Source: Candidatus Villigracilis saccharophilus (GTDB lineage Bacteria; Chloroflexota; Anaerolineae; Anaerolineales; Villigracilaceae). Taken from it: 64,000 nt of DNA. The position numbers and the translations under genes were made by a program. This document shows positions 16,488 to 24,842 of the stretch, in pieces. The notes beneath the pieces were generated by a model. The model was not told the origin of the DNA, made no database searches, and saw nothing but the letters and a program-made list of their open reading frames with translations. Numbering within the stretch: position 1 is the stretch's first letter; each line of letters opens with the position of its first letter. The stretch is from positions 31,541-95,540 of the forward strand of contig JADJNA010000051.1 of NCBI GenBank assembly GCA_016709305.1. The letters run 5' to 3'.

Positions 16488-17969
16488 TTGTCTACCAAAC
16501 CCATTCGTACTCGTTTTGCGCCTTCTCCCACCGGGCGTATGCATATCGGCAATGCTCGTTCAGCGCTCTATCCCTTCCTGCTTGCGCGCCGTTTGGGTGG
16601 TACGTTCATCCTTCGAATTGAAGATACCGACCAGAAACGGTATGAGCCTGGGGCAGAACAGGAATTGATTGACGGATTGCACTGGCTTGGCCTGAATTAT
16701 GATGAAGGTCCCGATATCGGCGGGCCGCATGGGCCATATCGCCAGACCGAACGACGCGCCATTTATCATGAACATGCCTGGAAATTGGTGGAACAGAATA
16801 ATGCCTTTCCTTGTTTCTGCACATCTGAACGACTGGCAAATGTGCGTCAGGAGCAATTGAAGAACAAGCAGAATCCGCGTTACGACGGTTTGTGCCGCGC
16901 GCTTACTCCCGAAGAAGCACGGCAGCGCGTGGACGGGGGTGACAAATATGTGATCCGTTTCAAGATGCCAAAAGAAGGCTCGATCACTACCACCGACCTT
17001 CTGCGTGGTTCAATCACAACAGAAAACTCCGCGCTTGATGATACCGTCCTCTTAAAGTCCGATGGCTTGCCTACATATCACCTCGCCGCAATGGTGGATG
17101 ACCACGAGATGGAGATTACTCATGTCATTCGCGGTTCTGAGTGGCTTCCCTCCATGCCGTTGCACATCCATGTCATCCGCGCCTTTGGCTGGGACGAGCC
17201 TGTTTTCGCCCATCTATCCGTTTTCCTCAAACCCAGCGGCAAAGGCAAAATGAGCAAGCGCGACCGCGCCGACGCCATGAAAGATGGATATTCCATTTTT
17301 CTTGGGGATATGAAAGACCTCGGATACACTCCCGAAGGCGTGCTCAACTGGATTGCGTTGATGGGTTGGGGTGTAGCCGAAGACGACGTGATGACCCTCG
17401 ACCAGATGATCACTCGTTTCGGCATTGACCATTTAACTCCTTCGCCAGCGGCGATCAATTTCCAGAAACTGGATCACTTTAACGCGACGCATATCCGTCT
17501 TTTTAGTACCGAGGATCTGGCCGGGCGCATCAAGCCATATTTCACCCGTGAGGGATTGAACGTTAATGATGAAGTTTTGTTAAAAATTGTCCCCTTGCTG
17601 CGGGAGAGACTTGTCACATTGGATGATTGCCTTTCATTTGGAAGTTTCTTTTTTAAGGATGATGTGACGCCAGTTCTCGAAGATTTAATCGCGAAAGGAT
17701 TGGACGCGGGGCAGTCTGCAGAGATCGCTCAAAGGACGTACGAAATTCTTGCGGCGCAACCAGATATCAGTCACGAAAGATGCGAGCCGCCGTTACGGGC
17801 GTATGTCGAGGAAAGCGGATTGAATGCGAATCAGGTCTTTGGTATCTTGCGGGTAGCCACGACTGGGCAAAAAGTCAGTCCACCGCTCTTTGAGTCGATG
17901 GAGATCATTGGCAGAGAAAAATGTCTTGCGCGGATAAAAACTTCGGTCGAGATTTTGAAGAAAATTTAA
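16488..17969 (+). CDS. gltX: Glutamyl-tRNA synthetase
   Basis: 493 residues from a TTG start with AAGGAG at 16473-16478. This class Ic synthetase charges tRNA-Glu with glutamate. The HIGH motif reads HIGN (residues 19-22, in FAPSPTGRMHIGNARSALY) and the KMSKS loop reads KMSKR (around residue 258). The Rossmann core and alpha-helical anticodon-binding domain are full length. It lies 18 bases after rodA and ends at a convergent terminator. Confidence 0.96.
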   Translation: MSTKPIRTRFAPSPTGRMHIGNARSALYPFLLARRLGGTFILRIEDTDQKRYEPGAEQELIDGLHWLGLNYDEGPDIGGPHGPYRQTERRAIYHEHAWKLVEQNNAFPCFCTSERLANVRQEQLKNKQNPRYDGLCRALTPEEARQRVDGGDKYVIRFKMPKEGSITTTDLLRGSITTENSALDDTVLLKSDGLPTYHLAAMVDDHEMEITHVIRGSEWLPSMPLHIHVIRAFGWDEPVFAHLSVFLKPSGKGKMSKRDRADAMKDGYSIFLGDMKDLGYTPEGVLNWIALMGWGVAEDDVMTLDQMITRFGIDHLTPSPAAINFQKLDHFNATHIRLFSTEDLAGRIKPYFTREGLNVNDEVLLKIVPLLRERLVTLDDCLSFGSFFFKDDVTPVLEDLIAKGLDAGQSAEIAQRTYEILAAQPDISHERCEPPLRAYVEESGLNANQVFGILRVATTGQKVSPPLFESMEIIGREKCLARIKTSVEILKKI

Positions 17970-17978
17970 GATTATAAA

Positions 17979-18020
17979 ATCAAAAATCCCCTCGTGCAAT
18001 AATCACAGGGGATTTTTGAT
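17979..18020. terminator. Bidirectional terminator between gltX and a small membrane gene
   Basis: The perfect 14-bp inverted repeat ATCAAAAATCCCCT (17979-17992) and AGGGGATTTTTGAT (18007-18020) has A/T tracts on both sides. It serves convergent gltX (+) and the 91-residue gene (-). Confidence 0.88.
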
Positions 18021-18034
18021 TCGATGGGCTGACT

Positions 18035-18310
18035 TTATGCGTTTCCGGTCGTGATCTTTTGCAGAGTTGAGTCGGCAGTATAGCCGGCAAGGAATGCCGA
18101 TTGCCAGGTGTTTAACGATTCGCCCAAAAAGGCCACAAGAATGAGGGCGACGATCAGGGAGAACAAAGCTGTGATTAGGTATGGCTTTGCATATGCCCAA
18201 AAATCTGTGGGAGCCCTCCGCATATTCAGGGGTTTGGGAAGCATAGGGCGGATCAAAGGCAGAATGACACTTACCGCGACGCCCGCGGCAACGGACATAT
18301 AGATGATCAT
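18035..18310 (-). CDS. Small membrane protein of unknown function
   Basis: 91 residues with a good AAGGAG site before the ATG. Two membrane helices are visible, residues ~4-24 (MSVAAGVAVSVILPLI) and ~46-64 (LITALFSLIVALILVAFLG), joined by a Pro/Arg-rich linker. A polar C-terminus ends AGYTADSTLQKITTGNA. Size and topology resemble phage holin-like or accessory membrane proteins, but I do not recognise a family. It is flanked by a terminator and a 3'-neighbour cyclase on the same strand. Confidence 0.65.
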   Translation of the reverse strand: MIIYMSVAAGVAVSVILPLIRPMLPKPLNMRRAPTDFWAYAKPYLITALFSLIVALILVAFLGESLNTWQSAFLAGYTADSTLQKITTGNA

Positions 18311-18391
18311 GGTTAATCTCCTTTTCTAATAATTGGATCGTTAATAATATTCTACAAGAAAACTGTCAAAATTACTTAAACAAGACGTGAA

Positions 18392-19015
18392 TTAGTTACG
18401 TGAACGGTAGTCAAGGGAATAAGCTGAGATAGCTAATCCAGAGATGGATATGTTCACCTCGCTCGTCTTGAACTCCAATTCTGTCAAGATGGTATCAATG
18501 GCGTCTTTTGTGACAAGGATCTCTCCTTTGGCGGCAACATCTTCGCCTAATTTGCAGGCCCGATTGACGGCGTCGCCAAAACAATCTTCGTTGCCGACGA
18601 TCAGAATTCTGCCATAGTCAATTCCACAGGAGATGTGAATGTCGAGATCATCGGATGTCAACAGGTTGGAGGCCTCGAATGCCAATTGCAATGCGATTGC
18701 CGCGTGAATCGCAGAAAGTGTGTCGGGAAAAACTGCGAAGCAATTATCTGCTTCATATTTGATCAGACTGCCGCCATATGTTTTTATAATCGGTTCGGAT
18801 ATCAACTGCATGCGGGAGACCATGGACAGGTAATGGATGATTCCGTATTTACGGGTGAGTAATGAAAACCCGGACATATCCAGAACAAAGACCACCCGTT
18901 CTGCGCCGAACTCCTCCCACAAATGTTCTTCAAGTGTTTGTCTGCCTGAGACTGTTGTTTCGCGGGCGAACTGAAGGATCAAATCTTGAAAGTGTTTGTA
19001 TTTTTCTTCGCTCAT
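18392..19015 (-). CDS. Class III nucleotide cyclase (adenylate cyclase-like)
   Basis: 207 residues from the ATG at 19015, which has an AAGGA site; an upstream TTG extends the frame by 17 codons. It is a single catalytic domain after a short helical lead. Metal aspartates are Asp46 (VFVLDMSGFS) and Asp90 (KYEADNCFAVF), at the standard 44-residue spacing. Lys86 and Asp144 occupy the purine-selective positions, favouring ATP. Asn151 is the transition-state Asn, but the partner Arg is replaced by Lys155 (VNRACK). There is no membrane segment. It may therefore be an active homodimeric cAMP synthase or a reduced-activity domain. A small acidic gene lies 64 bases upstream on the same strand. Confidence 0.82.
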   Translation of the reverse strand: MSEEKYKHFQDLILQFARETTVSGRQTLEEHLWEEFGAERVVFVLDMSGFSLLTRKYGIIHYLSMVSRMQLISEPIIKTYGGSLIKYEADNCFAVFPDTLSAIHAAIALQLAFEASNLLTSDDLDIHISCGIDYGRILIVGNEDCFGDAVNRACKLGEDVAAKGEILVTKDAIDTILTELEFKTSEVNISISGLAISAYSLDYRSRN

Positions 19016-19079
19016 AAGTTCATCCTTATCGATTGGAGCATAACCCAAAACAACGGATTTGTGCAATGCGGGCTAATGC

Positions 19080-19376
19080 TCAGCCAAGACTCCACGGCAC
19101 AAGACCGAGCACAACGTCGGTCAGGTCATTGGCTGCGGTGGGGCTTGGGTTCCCATTCCCAAGCGCTTGAATAAACATATTCTTCTCCCAGTCTTCCTCT
19201 GAGCATTCTTGCGCCAGGCAGATCATCGTCGGTGTAACTTCGTGATCCAGAATTTCATCGAGAAGCTGGCGAATAAGAGATGGTAAATTTCCGTACCAGT
19301 CATTAAATCGTGGATTGTCTGTTATGGCAACCCTCGCTTCGAACAAAATATTTTCCCAGTCAGGTTCAATGCTCAT
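19080..19376 (-). CDS. Small acidic protein of unknown function
   Basis: 98 residues with a CAGGA site before the ATG. It is rich in Asp, Glu and Trp, predicted mainly helical, with no signal peptide or membrane helix. Features include FNDWYGNLPSLIRQLLDEIL and a Met-Ile-Cys-Leu stretch. It lies between rtcB and the cyclase gene on the same strand and may be co-transcribed with the cyclase. I do not recognise the family and assign no function. Confidence 0.6.
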   Translation of the reverse strand: MSIEPDWENILFEARVAITDNPRFNDWYGNLPSLIRQLLDEILDHEVTPTMICLAQECSEEDWEKNMFIQALGNGNPSPTAANDLTDVVLGLVPWSLG

Positions 19377-19434
19377 TTTATTTTCCTGTTGTATTATGGG
19401 GCTGCGTTAAGATGCTCAACGCAGCCCGCTTTTA

Positions 19435-20856
19435 TTAAATATCGCCCGGCTCATCCGCCATTCTTACAATCCTTGGTGTGAACTTGCCAAGCACCTCCAC
19501 AAGTTCTGTTTGAGCCTTTATCACACTTTCGATCGGCTTGTATGCTTGCGGTGATTCGTCCATGCCGCCGCCGAGCAGGGTGACGTTATTCGTCTTGAGA
19601 TACTCTTCCCGCGCCGACCTGCTAATCGAGTTCAACGCGTTTCTCCGACTCATTAGCCTGCCTGCTCCGTGTGATGCGGACTCAAGCGAAGATGCGATTC
19701 CCTTGCCGCGCACGAGATAGCCCGCGTCACCCATCGAGCCGGGGATGATACCAAGCACACCAACAGCGGCAGGCGTCGCGCCCTTGCGATGCACAATGAC
19801 CGTTCTGCCGTCCACTATTTTTTCCTTCCATGCGAAGTTGTGGTGATTCTCAACCACACCAACTTCCTTGAGGCCAACTGCGGCGGCAACCCGTTGGTGA
19901 ATGATGTAGTGATTGGCCGAAGCGAATCTGCCCGCGAGTTCCATCGAAAGCCAATATTCCTGACCTTCTTCTGAATCCAAAGATAACCATGCCAAATACT
20001 TCACGCTGGCATCGAGATCAGGGTGCTTCTCTCTTGCCAACTTACTGTAGCGGTCTGCGATCTTTGCACCGACACCTCTTGAGCCGCTGTGTGACAGCAA
20101 TGCAAGGTAGATGCCAGTCTCCAGCCCAAACATAGGCTCGGTCAAGTGGAACGAGCCCCATTCAGCAAAGTGATTGCCAGTTCCGCTTGTGCCCAGTTGA
20201 TTCATGGCGGTGTCCTTCAACATCTTAAGTTGAGGAGTGGCGTACCAGGAGTCATCGTCCAGTACTTCGTGCTGTGCCTTCCTACTTCCTGTCCATTTTG
20301 CGCCCATTCCGAATGCGGTTTCATTCCACAAGGAATTTTCGAACACACTTTTCTTTTGCCCGAGTAAATGCGGTGAGACGTCATACAAAGAGAGTCTCAT
20401 CCGGCAGGCAATATCTACGCCCACGGCGTAGGGGATAACCGCGTTATCGGTTGCGAGTACCCCACCGATGGGAAGCCCATAACCAACGTGGGCGTCAGGC
20501 ATCAATGCGCCCGCCACTGTAACAGGCAACCGCATGGCGCTGTCCATTTGTTTGACGGCTTCATCGTCAATATGCTCCCATCCCCAAATTGGGTAGGAGA
20601 TCGGAGCCTCAAGAAGCGTGTCTATTGATGGCTCATCCTTTTTATTGATCCGAATCCACTCGCGTGCGAGGTCTGCCAAGAGCGGATCGGCGAGAAAGGG
20701 ACCTGGATCCTGCCGAATTGCATCGAGCTGGCTGAGGATCGCATCGCGTTCCACGCCTTGAGCTGCCAGCTGCGCCGAGATAGTCTTTGCGATCCCGATA
20801 ATTTTTCCGTCGGGCCAGTTGTTCAACTTTAGAATCTTGCCAGTGATAATTTCCAT
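19435..20856 (-). CDS. rtcB: RNA-splicing ligase RtcB
   Basis: 473 residues. RtcB joins 2',3'-cyclic phosphate RNA ends to 5'-OH ends using GTP and Mn2+. Metal and guanylylation residues are visible: AVGVDIACRM (Asp-x-x-Cys), GTSGTGNHFAEWG, ALLSHSGSRGVG, GVVENHHNFAW and ESASHGAGRLMSR with the nucleophilic His. The DAHVGYGLPIGGVLA segment is also typical. Length is normal. No archease gene is nearby. It is followed upstream (the region 5' of the gene) by a 42-bp perfect inverted repeat that separates it from the ABC genes. Confidence 0.96.
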   Translation of the reverse strand: MEIITGKILKLNNWPDGKIIGIAKTISAQLAAQGVERDAILSQLDAIRQDPGPFLADPLLADLAREWIRINKKDEPSIDTLLEAPISYPIWGWEHIDDEAVKQMDSAMRLPVTVAGALMPDAHVGYGLPIGGVLATDNAVIPYAVGVDIACRMRLSLYDVSPHLLGQKKSVFENSLWNETAFGMGAKWTGSRKAQHEVLDDDSWYATPQLKMLKDTAMNQLGTSGTGNHFAEWGSFHLTEPMFGLETGIYLALLSHSGSRGVGAKIADRYSKLAREKHPDLDASVKYLAWLSLDSEEGQEYWLSMELAGRFASANHYIIHQRVAAAVGLKEVGVVENHHNFAWKEKIVDGRTVIVHRKGATPAAVGVLGIIPGSMGDAGYLVRGKGIASSLESASHGAGRLMSRRNALNSISRSAREEYLKTNNVTLLGGGMDESPQAYKPIESVIKAQTELVEVLGKFTPRIVRMADEPGDI

Positions 20857-20870
20857 GATGTATTTCCATC

Positions 20871-20962
20871 ATGTCGTTGCGAGTGCGATGCTCTGTCGCA
20901 CGAAGCAATCTCGCTAATTGGAGATTGCTTCGTGCGACAGAGCATCGCACTCGCAACGACAT
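20871..20962. repeat. REP-like palindrome, 42-bp arms
   Basis: The left arm (20871-20912, starting ATGTCGTTGCGAGTGCG) and right arm (20921-20962, ending CGCAACGACAT) are perfect reverse complements around an 8-base spacer. The core words TTGCGAG and GAAGCAATCTC match dispersed palindromic elements common in diverse bacterial genomes. It lies between rtcB and an ABC gene. On transcription it would form a very stable hairpin. Confidence 0.9.
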
Positions 20963-20966
20963 ATAA

Positions 20967-22760
20967 TTAACTTTCTTCCAATTTCCACAGCTCGCGCATT
21001 TCTGAGCTGGTTTCGAGCAACTTGTCCAGCGTGCCTTCGGATTCGACTTTGCCATCTTTCAGCACAATGATATGGTCTGCACGTCGCAAAAGCGGACGGC
21101 GATGAGAGACGACGAGACAGGTTGTATTTTGCTGCTCAAATATTCGCTCCCAAAGCTGCTGCTCGGTTTCGACATCCAGAGCACTGGAGAGGTCATCGAA
21201 GACGACAAGTTCGGGTTCTCGGATGAACATGCGTGCGGCTGCGGCTCGCTGTGCCTGTCCACCCGAAAGTTTCACACCACGCGCGCCGACCAGAGTTTCG
21301 AGGTTGTCATCCATCTGCTCCAGGTCACGATCCATGACGGCCAGTTTTGTTGCTTTGTATATTTCATCGTCGCTTTTGTTCAGGCCGAGCAATATATTGT
21401 TTCGCAAAGTGTTGCTGAACAGACGCGGAACTTGCGCGGTGTAGGCACAGCGCGGCGGGATGAGAAAATCTCCCGGGGATGTAAGTATGTTTTCGTTCCA
21501 TCGTATCTCTCCTGATTCAAGTGGAAGCAATCCGAGCAGGGTGCGCAGTAATGTTGTCTTCCCAGAGCCGATGCGGCCTGTGACCACTGTCAGCGTGTTT
21601 CGTTTTATTTTCAGCGAGATGTCATCGATGCCGTTTGATGATCCTGTGTAGTGAAATGTCAGATGGTCAGCGACCAGTTCGTTCAGTCGGTCTGAGGCGC
21701 TCTTCGTTGAGTAGGTTACTTCGGGTAGTGGACCATTTAAATTAATGAGGCTATGCTCGACCAAGGCATCCAGCGGCGCATTTTCCATGAGGTGATACAT
21801 GCGCTGGACAGACACGTTTAGCTGTTTATAGCGGGCCCACAACATGCCGCCAAAAGTAGTCAGATCGCCCATACTTTGAAGTAGGTAAACGAAGAGCGAA
21901 AAATCACCGAGAGTGAAATTGCCTGTGCGCATGGATTGGCCAACGAGCACGAGAATAACGCCCGTGCCAAGCGTGGACATGTTGCGATAGATCGAGCCGA
22001 GCACTTCGTCGAAAAGTTTTTCACGGATGGTCAGAATACGGCGCTCGTCGTTGAGCTTGTGAAAGTAGCCAATGACATTTTTTTCAGCGGTTGCAACTTT
22101 GACAGCCTGCACGGCACCAAAGAATTCGCCGATGAAACCAGTCACTTTGCCGCCAGCCTGACGCGATGTTCGTCGATAATGTTCGATGCGGCTTGTTGCG
22201 AGGTTGGCGACGATACCGACGATCACCAAAGGAATCAATGCCATCACGGTCACGGATGGGCTGATCTGTGTCATGAGAACAATCGCGACAGCGATAATGA
22301 CAAGCCCAACCATGACATCGTTGATCAAAATGACGAACAACGGGATTTCATCGACATCCTTTTTAAAACGGCTTACTGCTTCCCCGGGCGAATCAGGGAG
22401 TTGTGACGCGCCAGGCCGCTTTAGGATATAGCGCAAAAGATTCTTGCGCAGCAACGTGTTCATGTCGGCAAAGATGGGCACATCGGCATAATAAAAACCA
22501 TAGCTTGCGATGACACGTCCGATCCATGTGGCGGCTAAAAATGCGACGATGGCCCAAATACCAAAGGTCAATTGCGCTTCGCCCGTGACCATGTCGAAGA
22601 AGGCTTTGATGATGAGCGCAGGGGCGACTTGCCAGCAGAAACGAATGAGTGACACGCTGACTAGATCAATAAACCAAAGCCAGGGTCGAAAACGCAACAT
22701 TTCCCAGATGACCTTCCATGCAGGGAGCGCGGGTATTTTTTGTGTGAAGGTTGTTTCCAT
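20967..22760 (-). CDS. ABC exporter half-transporter, degenerate-site subunit
   Basis: 597 residues. A six-helix type IV exporter membrane domain (residues ~1-325) precedes an ATP-binding domain. The Walker A is GRIGSGKTT (395-403), the signature is a consensus LSGGQ (498-502) and the H-loop His is 553. In Walker B (LVVFDD) the catalytic Glu is Asp523. Together with the upstream partner it forms a heterodimer with one degenerate and one consensus ATP site, as in BmrCD and TM287/288. It is the second gene of the pair, 53 bases after the first. The likely role is export of drugs, lipids or peptides; the substrate is unknown. Confidence 0.93.
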   Translation of the reverse strand: METTFTQKIPALPAWKVIWEMLRFRPWLWFIDLVSVSLIRFCWQVAPALIIKAFFDMVTGEAQLTFGIWAIVAFLAATWIGRVIASYGFYYADVPIFADMNTLLRKNLLRYILKRPGASQLPDSPGEAVSRFKKDVDEIPLFVILINDVMVGLVIIAVAIVLMTQISPSVTVMALIPLVIVGIVANLATSRIEHYRRTSRQAGGKVTGFIGEFFGAVQAVKVATAEKNVIGYFHKLNDERRILTIREKLFDEVLGSIYRNMSTLGTGVILVLVGQSMRTGNFTLGDFSLFVYLLQSMGDLTTFGGMLWARYKQLNVSVQRMYHLMENAPLDALVEHSLINLNGPLPEVTYSTKSASDRLNELVADHLTFHYTGSSNGIDDISLKIKRNTLTVVTGRIGSGKTTLLRTLLGLLPLESGEIRWNENILTSPGDFLIPPRCAYTAQVPRLFSNTLRNNILLGLNKSDDEIYKATKLAVMDRDLEQMDDNLETLVGARGVKLSGGQAQRAAAARMFIREPELVVFDDLSSALDVETEQQLWERIFEQQNTTCLVVSHRRPLLRRADHIIVLKDGKVESEGTLDKLLETSSEMRELWKLEES

Positions 22761-22772
22761 GATGTTGTCCTT

Positions 22773-22800
22773 GTAGGAGCGGATCGCGATCCGCCCCTAC
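22773..22800. repeat. Short palindromic repeat between the two ABC genes
   Basis: This 28-base palindrome (GTAGGAGCGGATCG, then CGATCCGCCCCTAC) has one mismatched pair and a TCGCGA centre. The GTAGGGGCGG...CCGCCCCTAC style is a common dispersed intergenic repeat. It lies in the 53-base gap of the ABC operon and could form a hairpin in the mRNA. Confidence 0.7.
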
Positions 22801-22813
22801 GGATGATGGCATA

Positions 22814-24559
22814 TTAAGCCAGTACTTCTTCCATGCCAGTTTGCAGCAGTTGATAAAAACGCGAGCTTGGGTCTGCGGCCAATTGTTTGCGCTCGCCATA
22901 TTCGCTTGCTTTTCCGTTATCCAATATCATGATCTCGTCTGCGCGATGGATCGTATCCAGTCGATGTGCGATGATGATGGCGGTTCGGTTTTGCAGCAAC
23001 TTGTCAATCGCGCGTTCGAGTTTTTGTTCTGTTGCAGGATCGAGACGCGACGAAGCTTCATCGAGAATCACCAGTCCCGGATTTCTTAAAAAGACTCGTG
23101 TGAATGCCAGTAATTGCGCTTCACCTGCGGAGAGGGATCTTGATCCTGTGTCGAGTTCGGTGTCCAGGCCTTTGGGCTGACTCCTCAACCAATCGCCGAG
23201 TTCCAATTCTTCGAGAGTCGCGATGATCTTTTCATCAGGTATCGAGCGATCAAAGAAGGTCAGGTTGTCGCGGATGCTGGCACGGAACAATTGAACATCC
23301 TGCGTGACGATGGCAATGTTGCGCCGCAATGTATTTAGATGCGCCTCACGCAGATCCGAGTCGTTGACTTTTATACTGCCAGAATTCACATCATATAGAC
23401 GGAAGATCAATCGTCCGAGTGTGGTCTTGCCGCTGCCTGTGCGTCCGAGCAGTCCGAGGATGGATCCCGGTTTCAGGTCAAAGGAAAGATTGCTGAGAAC
23501 TGAGTCCGCTCCGTTGTAGGAGAAAGTTACATCCTCAAAGCTCAATGAAAGTGGTTTGGCGGGGATATCCACGCCAATGCCGTTGACTACTTCCGCTTTG
23601 AAATTACGGAATTCGGTCAAGCGTTCGACACACGCGCCAATGGTCTGGAAACTTTCGATCTCATGCGTCATTGCCCAAAAGGGTTCTTCGAGCAGATTGA
23701 TGTAATGTACAAATAAATAAACTGTGCCGATGGTGACCAAGCCTGCGGAGAAAAGCCAGTATCCGCTGGTGATGGCGAGCAGGCTGCCGAGGGTGAGCGC
23801 AAAGCCCATTGCGTTTTCGATGATCCAGCGTTTGAAGTGCGACTTGCGGTTGTGACCAAGGATCGTGCTTTGGTGGCGGAACAACTCGCGGATGGAAAAG
23901 TCAACTGCGCCACTGGAGCGAATATCTTCTGTGCCAGCCAATTGTTCCTCAATGAAACCATAAAGTTGCGCTTCAGCTTCACGGCGGGCTTTTTGATGCG
24001 GAACGGCAATATCCTTTAGCCGACCAAGAATAGTGATGGTTAGGAATGAGTAAACAGTAAAAGCCAAGCCTGCGCGCCAATCTTCGATGAATAAGGCGAT
24101 CAAAATTCCTATGAGGAGTAATCCATTCGCGATCAGGTTCAACGCGAACTGCGAGAAGAAAGTTGCTAGCTCAGTCACATCTCCATCAATGCGCTCGATT
24201 AGTTCACCGGGAGTGTGGTCATTGTGGAATTTCATATCCAGGTGCAGGGCATGCTCTGCCAGTTCTGCGCGAAGGTCATTGGTGGCTGTCCATGCGACGT
24301 TTTCGCCAAGATAGGTCACGCTTACTGCAACTGCCTGTTGAATCAATGCGATACCGATAAAAGCCACAGCCGTCCATGTAAGTGTTTGCAAAGCTACACC
24401 AGCCAGCGCGGAGTCGATAAATTTCCGCATGATCTGAGGCGCATAGATGCGCAGACCGATACTGCCGAACATCAAGATAGCCAGCAGGATGAACCGTCCC
24501 TTTTGCGGGCGGATGTGGTCAGAGAGTAAGTTCCAGTAGGATTTGAATGATATGTTCAT
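22814..24559 (-). CDS. ABC exporter half-transporter, consensus Walker B subunit
   Basis: 581 residues. An N-terminal six-helix exporter domain (residues ~20-310) precedes an ATP-binding domain. Walker A is GRTGSGKTT (372-380), the Q-loop lies in VTQDVQLF, and Walker B LVILDE carries the catalytic Glu501; the H-loop His is 532. The signature is altered to LSAGE (476-480). Its own Walker A/B pairs with the partner's LSGGQ to make the active site, while its LSAGE faces the partner's Asp523. It is the first gene of the pair, preceded by a terminator and a leader ORF. Its own Shine-Dalgarno site is weak (GGAATAA). Confidence 0.93.
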   Translation of the reverse strand: MNISFKSYWNLLSDHIRPQKGRFILLAILMFGSIGLRIYAPQIMRKFIDSALAGVALQTLTWTAVAFIGIALIQQAVAVSVTYLGENVAWTATNDLRAELAEHALHLDMKFHNDHTPGELIERIDGDVTELATFFSQFALNLIANGLLLIGILIALFIEDWRAGLAFTVYSFLTITILGRLKDIAVPHQKARREAEAQLYGFIEEQLAGTEDIRSSGAVDFSIRELFRHQSTILGHNRKSHFKRWIIENAMGFALTLGSLLAITSGYWLFSAGLVTIGTVYLFVHYINLLEEPFWAMTHEIESFQTIGACVERLTEFRNFKAEVVNGIGVDIPAKPLSLSFEDVTFSYNGADSVLSNLSFDLKPGSILGLLGRTGSGKTTLGRLIFRLYDVNSGSIKVNDSDLREAHLNTLRRNIAIVTQDVQLFRASIRDNLTFFDRSIPDEKIIATLEELELGDWLRSQPKGLDTELDTGSRSLSAGEAQLLAFTRVFLRNPGLVILDEASSRLDPATEQKLERAIDKLLQNRTAIIIAHRLDTIHRADEIMILDNGKASEYGERKQLAADPSSRFYQLLQTGMEEVLA

Positions 24560-24579
24560 GATGTTATTCCGTTTACTAC

Positions 24580-24660
24580 GTCATTGCGTGGGGGCGTCTT
24601 CCGCCCAACGCTTGGTCACGCGGCGGAGCAGGGCAGAGCAAGTTCGTTCCTTGCAACGAC
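24580..24660. repeat. Degenerate REP-like element in the ABC leader
   Basis: The ends GTCATTGCG (24580-24588) and TTGCAACGAC (24651-24660) resemble the ends of the 20.9-kb palindrome. The interior contains a GGGCG/CGCCC hairpin but is not a perfect palindrome. It lies between the attenuator-like terminator and the first ABC gene, inside the predicted mRNA leader. Confidence 0.5.
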
Positions 24661-24674
24661 ATTGGGACACTAAT

Positions 24675-24707
24675 AAAAAAGCCACGGTGCAGAAGTGCAC
24701 CGTGGCT
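24675..24707 (-). terminator. Intrinsic terminator in the ABC-operon leader (candidate attenuator)
   Basis: On the minus strand, AGCCACGGTGCA (24707-24696), loop CTTC and TGCACCGTGGCT (24691-24680) form a perfect 12-bp stem followed by six T. It lies after a short leader ORF and 115 bases before the ABC gene. It could also end glnS readthrough. A GAAGTGC word inside the leader ORF (24755-24749) is complementary to GCACTTC at the apex of this stem (24698-24692), offering an alternative pairing. Confidence 0.85.
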
Positions 24708-24732
24708 GAAAAGACACAGAAGGTGAAGACCT

Positions 24733-24804
24733 TTAACGGTCTACACGCGCACTTCGAGATAGATGCAATTTTCGATTACGTTTGGCAATAATATAGCTCT
24801 GCAT
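24733..24804 (-). CDS. Putative 23-residue leader peptide of the ABC operon
   Basis: ATG at 24804-24802, stop at 24735-24733, and a strong AAAGGAG site (24820-24814) with a 9-base spacer. The peptide starts MQSYIIAKRNRK and ends HLSRSARVDR; it is strongly basic and has no membrane segment. The ORF begins ~35 bases after a near-consensus promoter and ends 26 bases before an intrinsic terminator. A short hairpin (24746-24738 with 24731-24723, one mismatch) holds its last codons and stop. The layout matches leader-peptide attenuation, as known for bmrB ahead of bmrCD in Bacillus subtilis. Translation and function are inferred. Confidence 0.65.
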   Translation of the reverse strand: MQSYIIAKRNRKLHLSRSARVDR

Positions 24805-24842
24805 TTAAGTGCGCTCCTTTCTTTAGATTTAATTACGCTGTC

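Noticed and set aside
18035..18310. Calling the 91-residue membrane protein a phage holin
   Set aside because: Only size and two hydrophobic segments support it; there is no lysis cassette or phage gene nearby.
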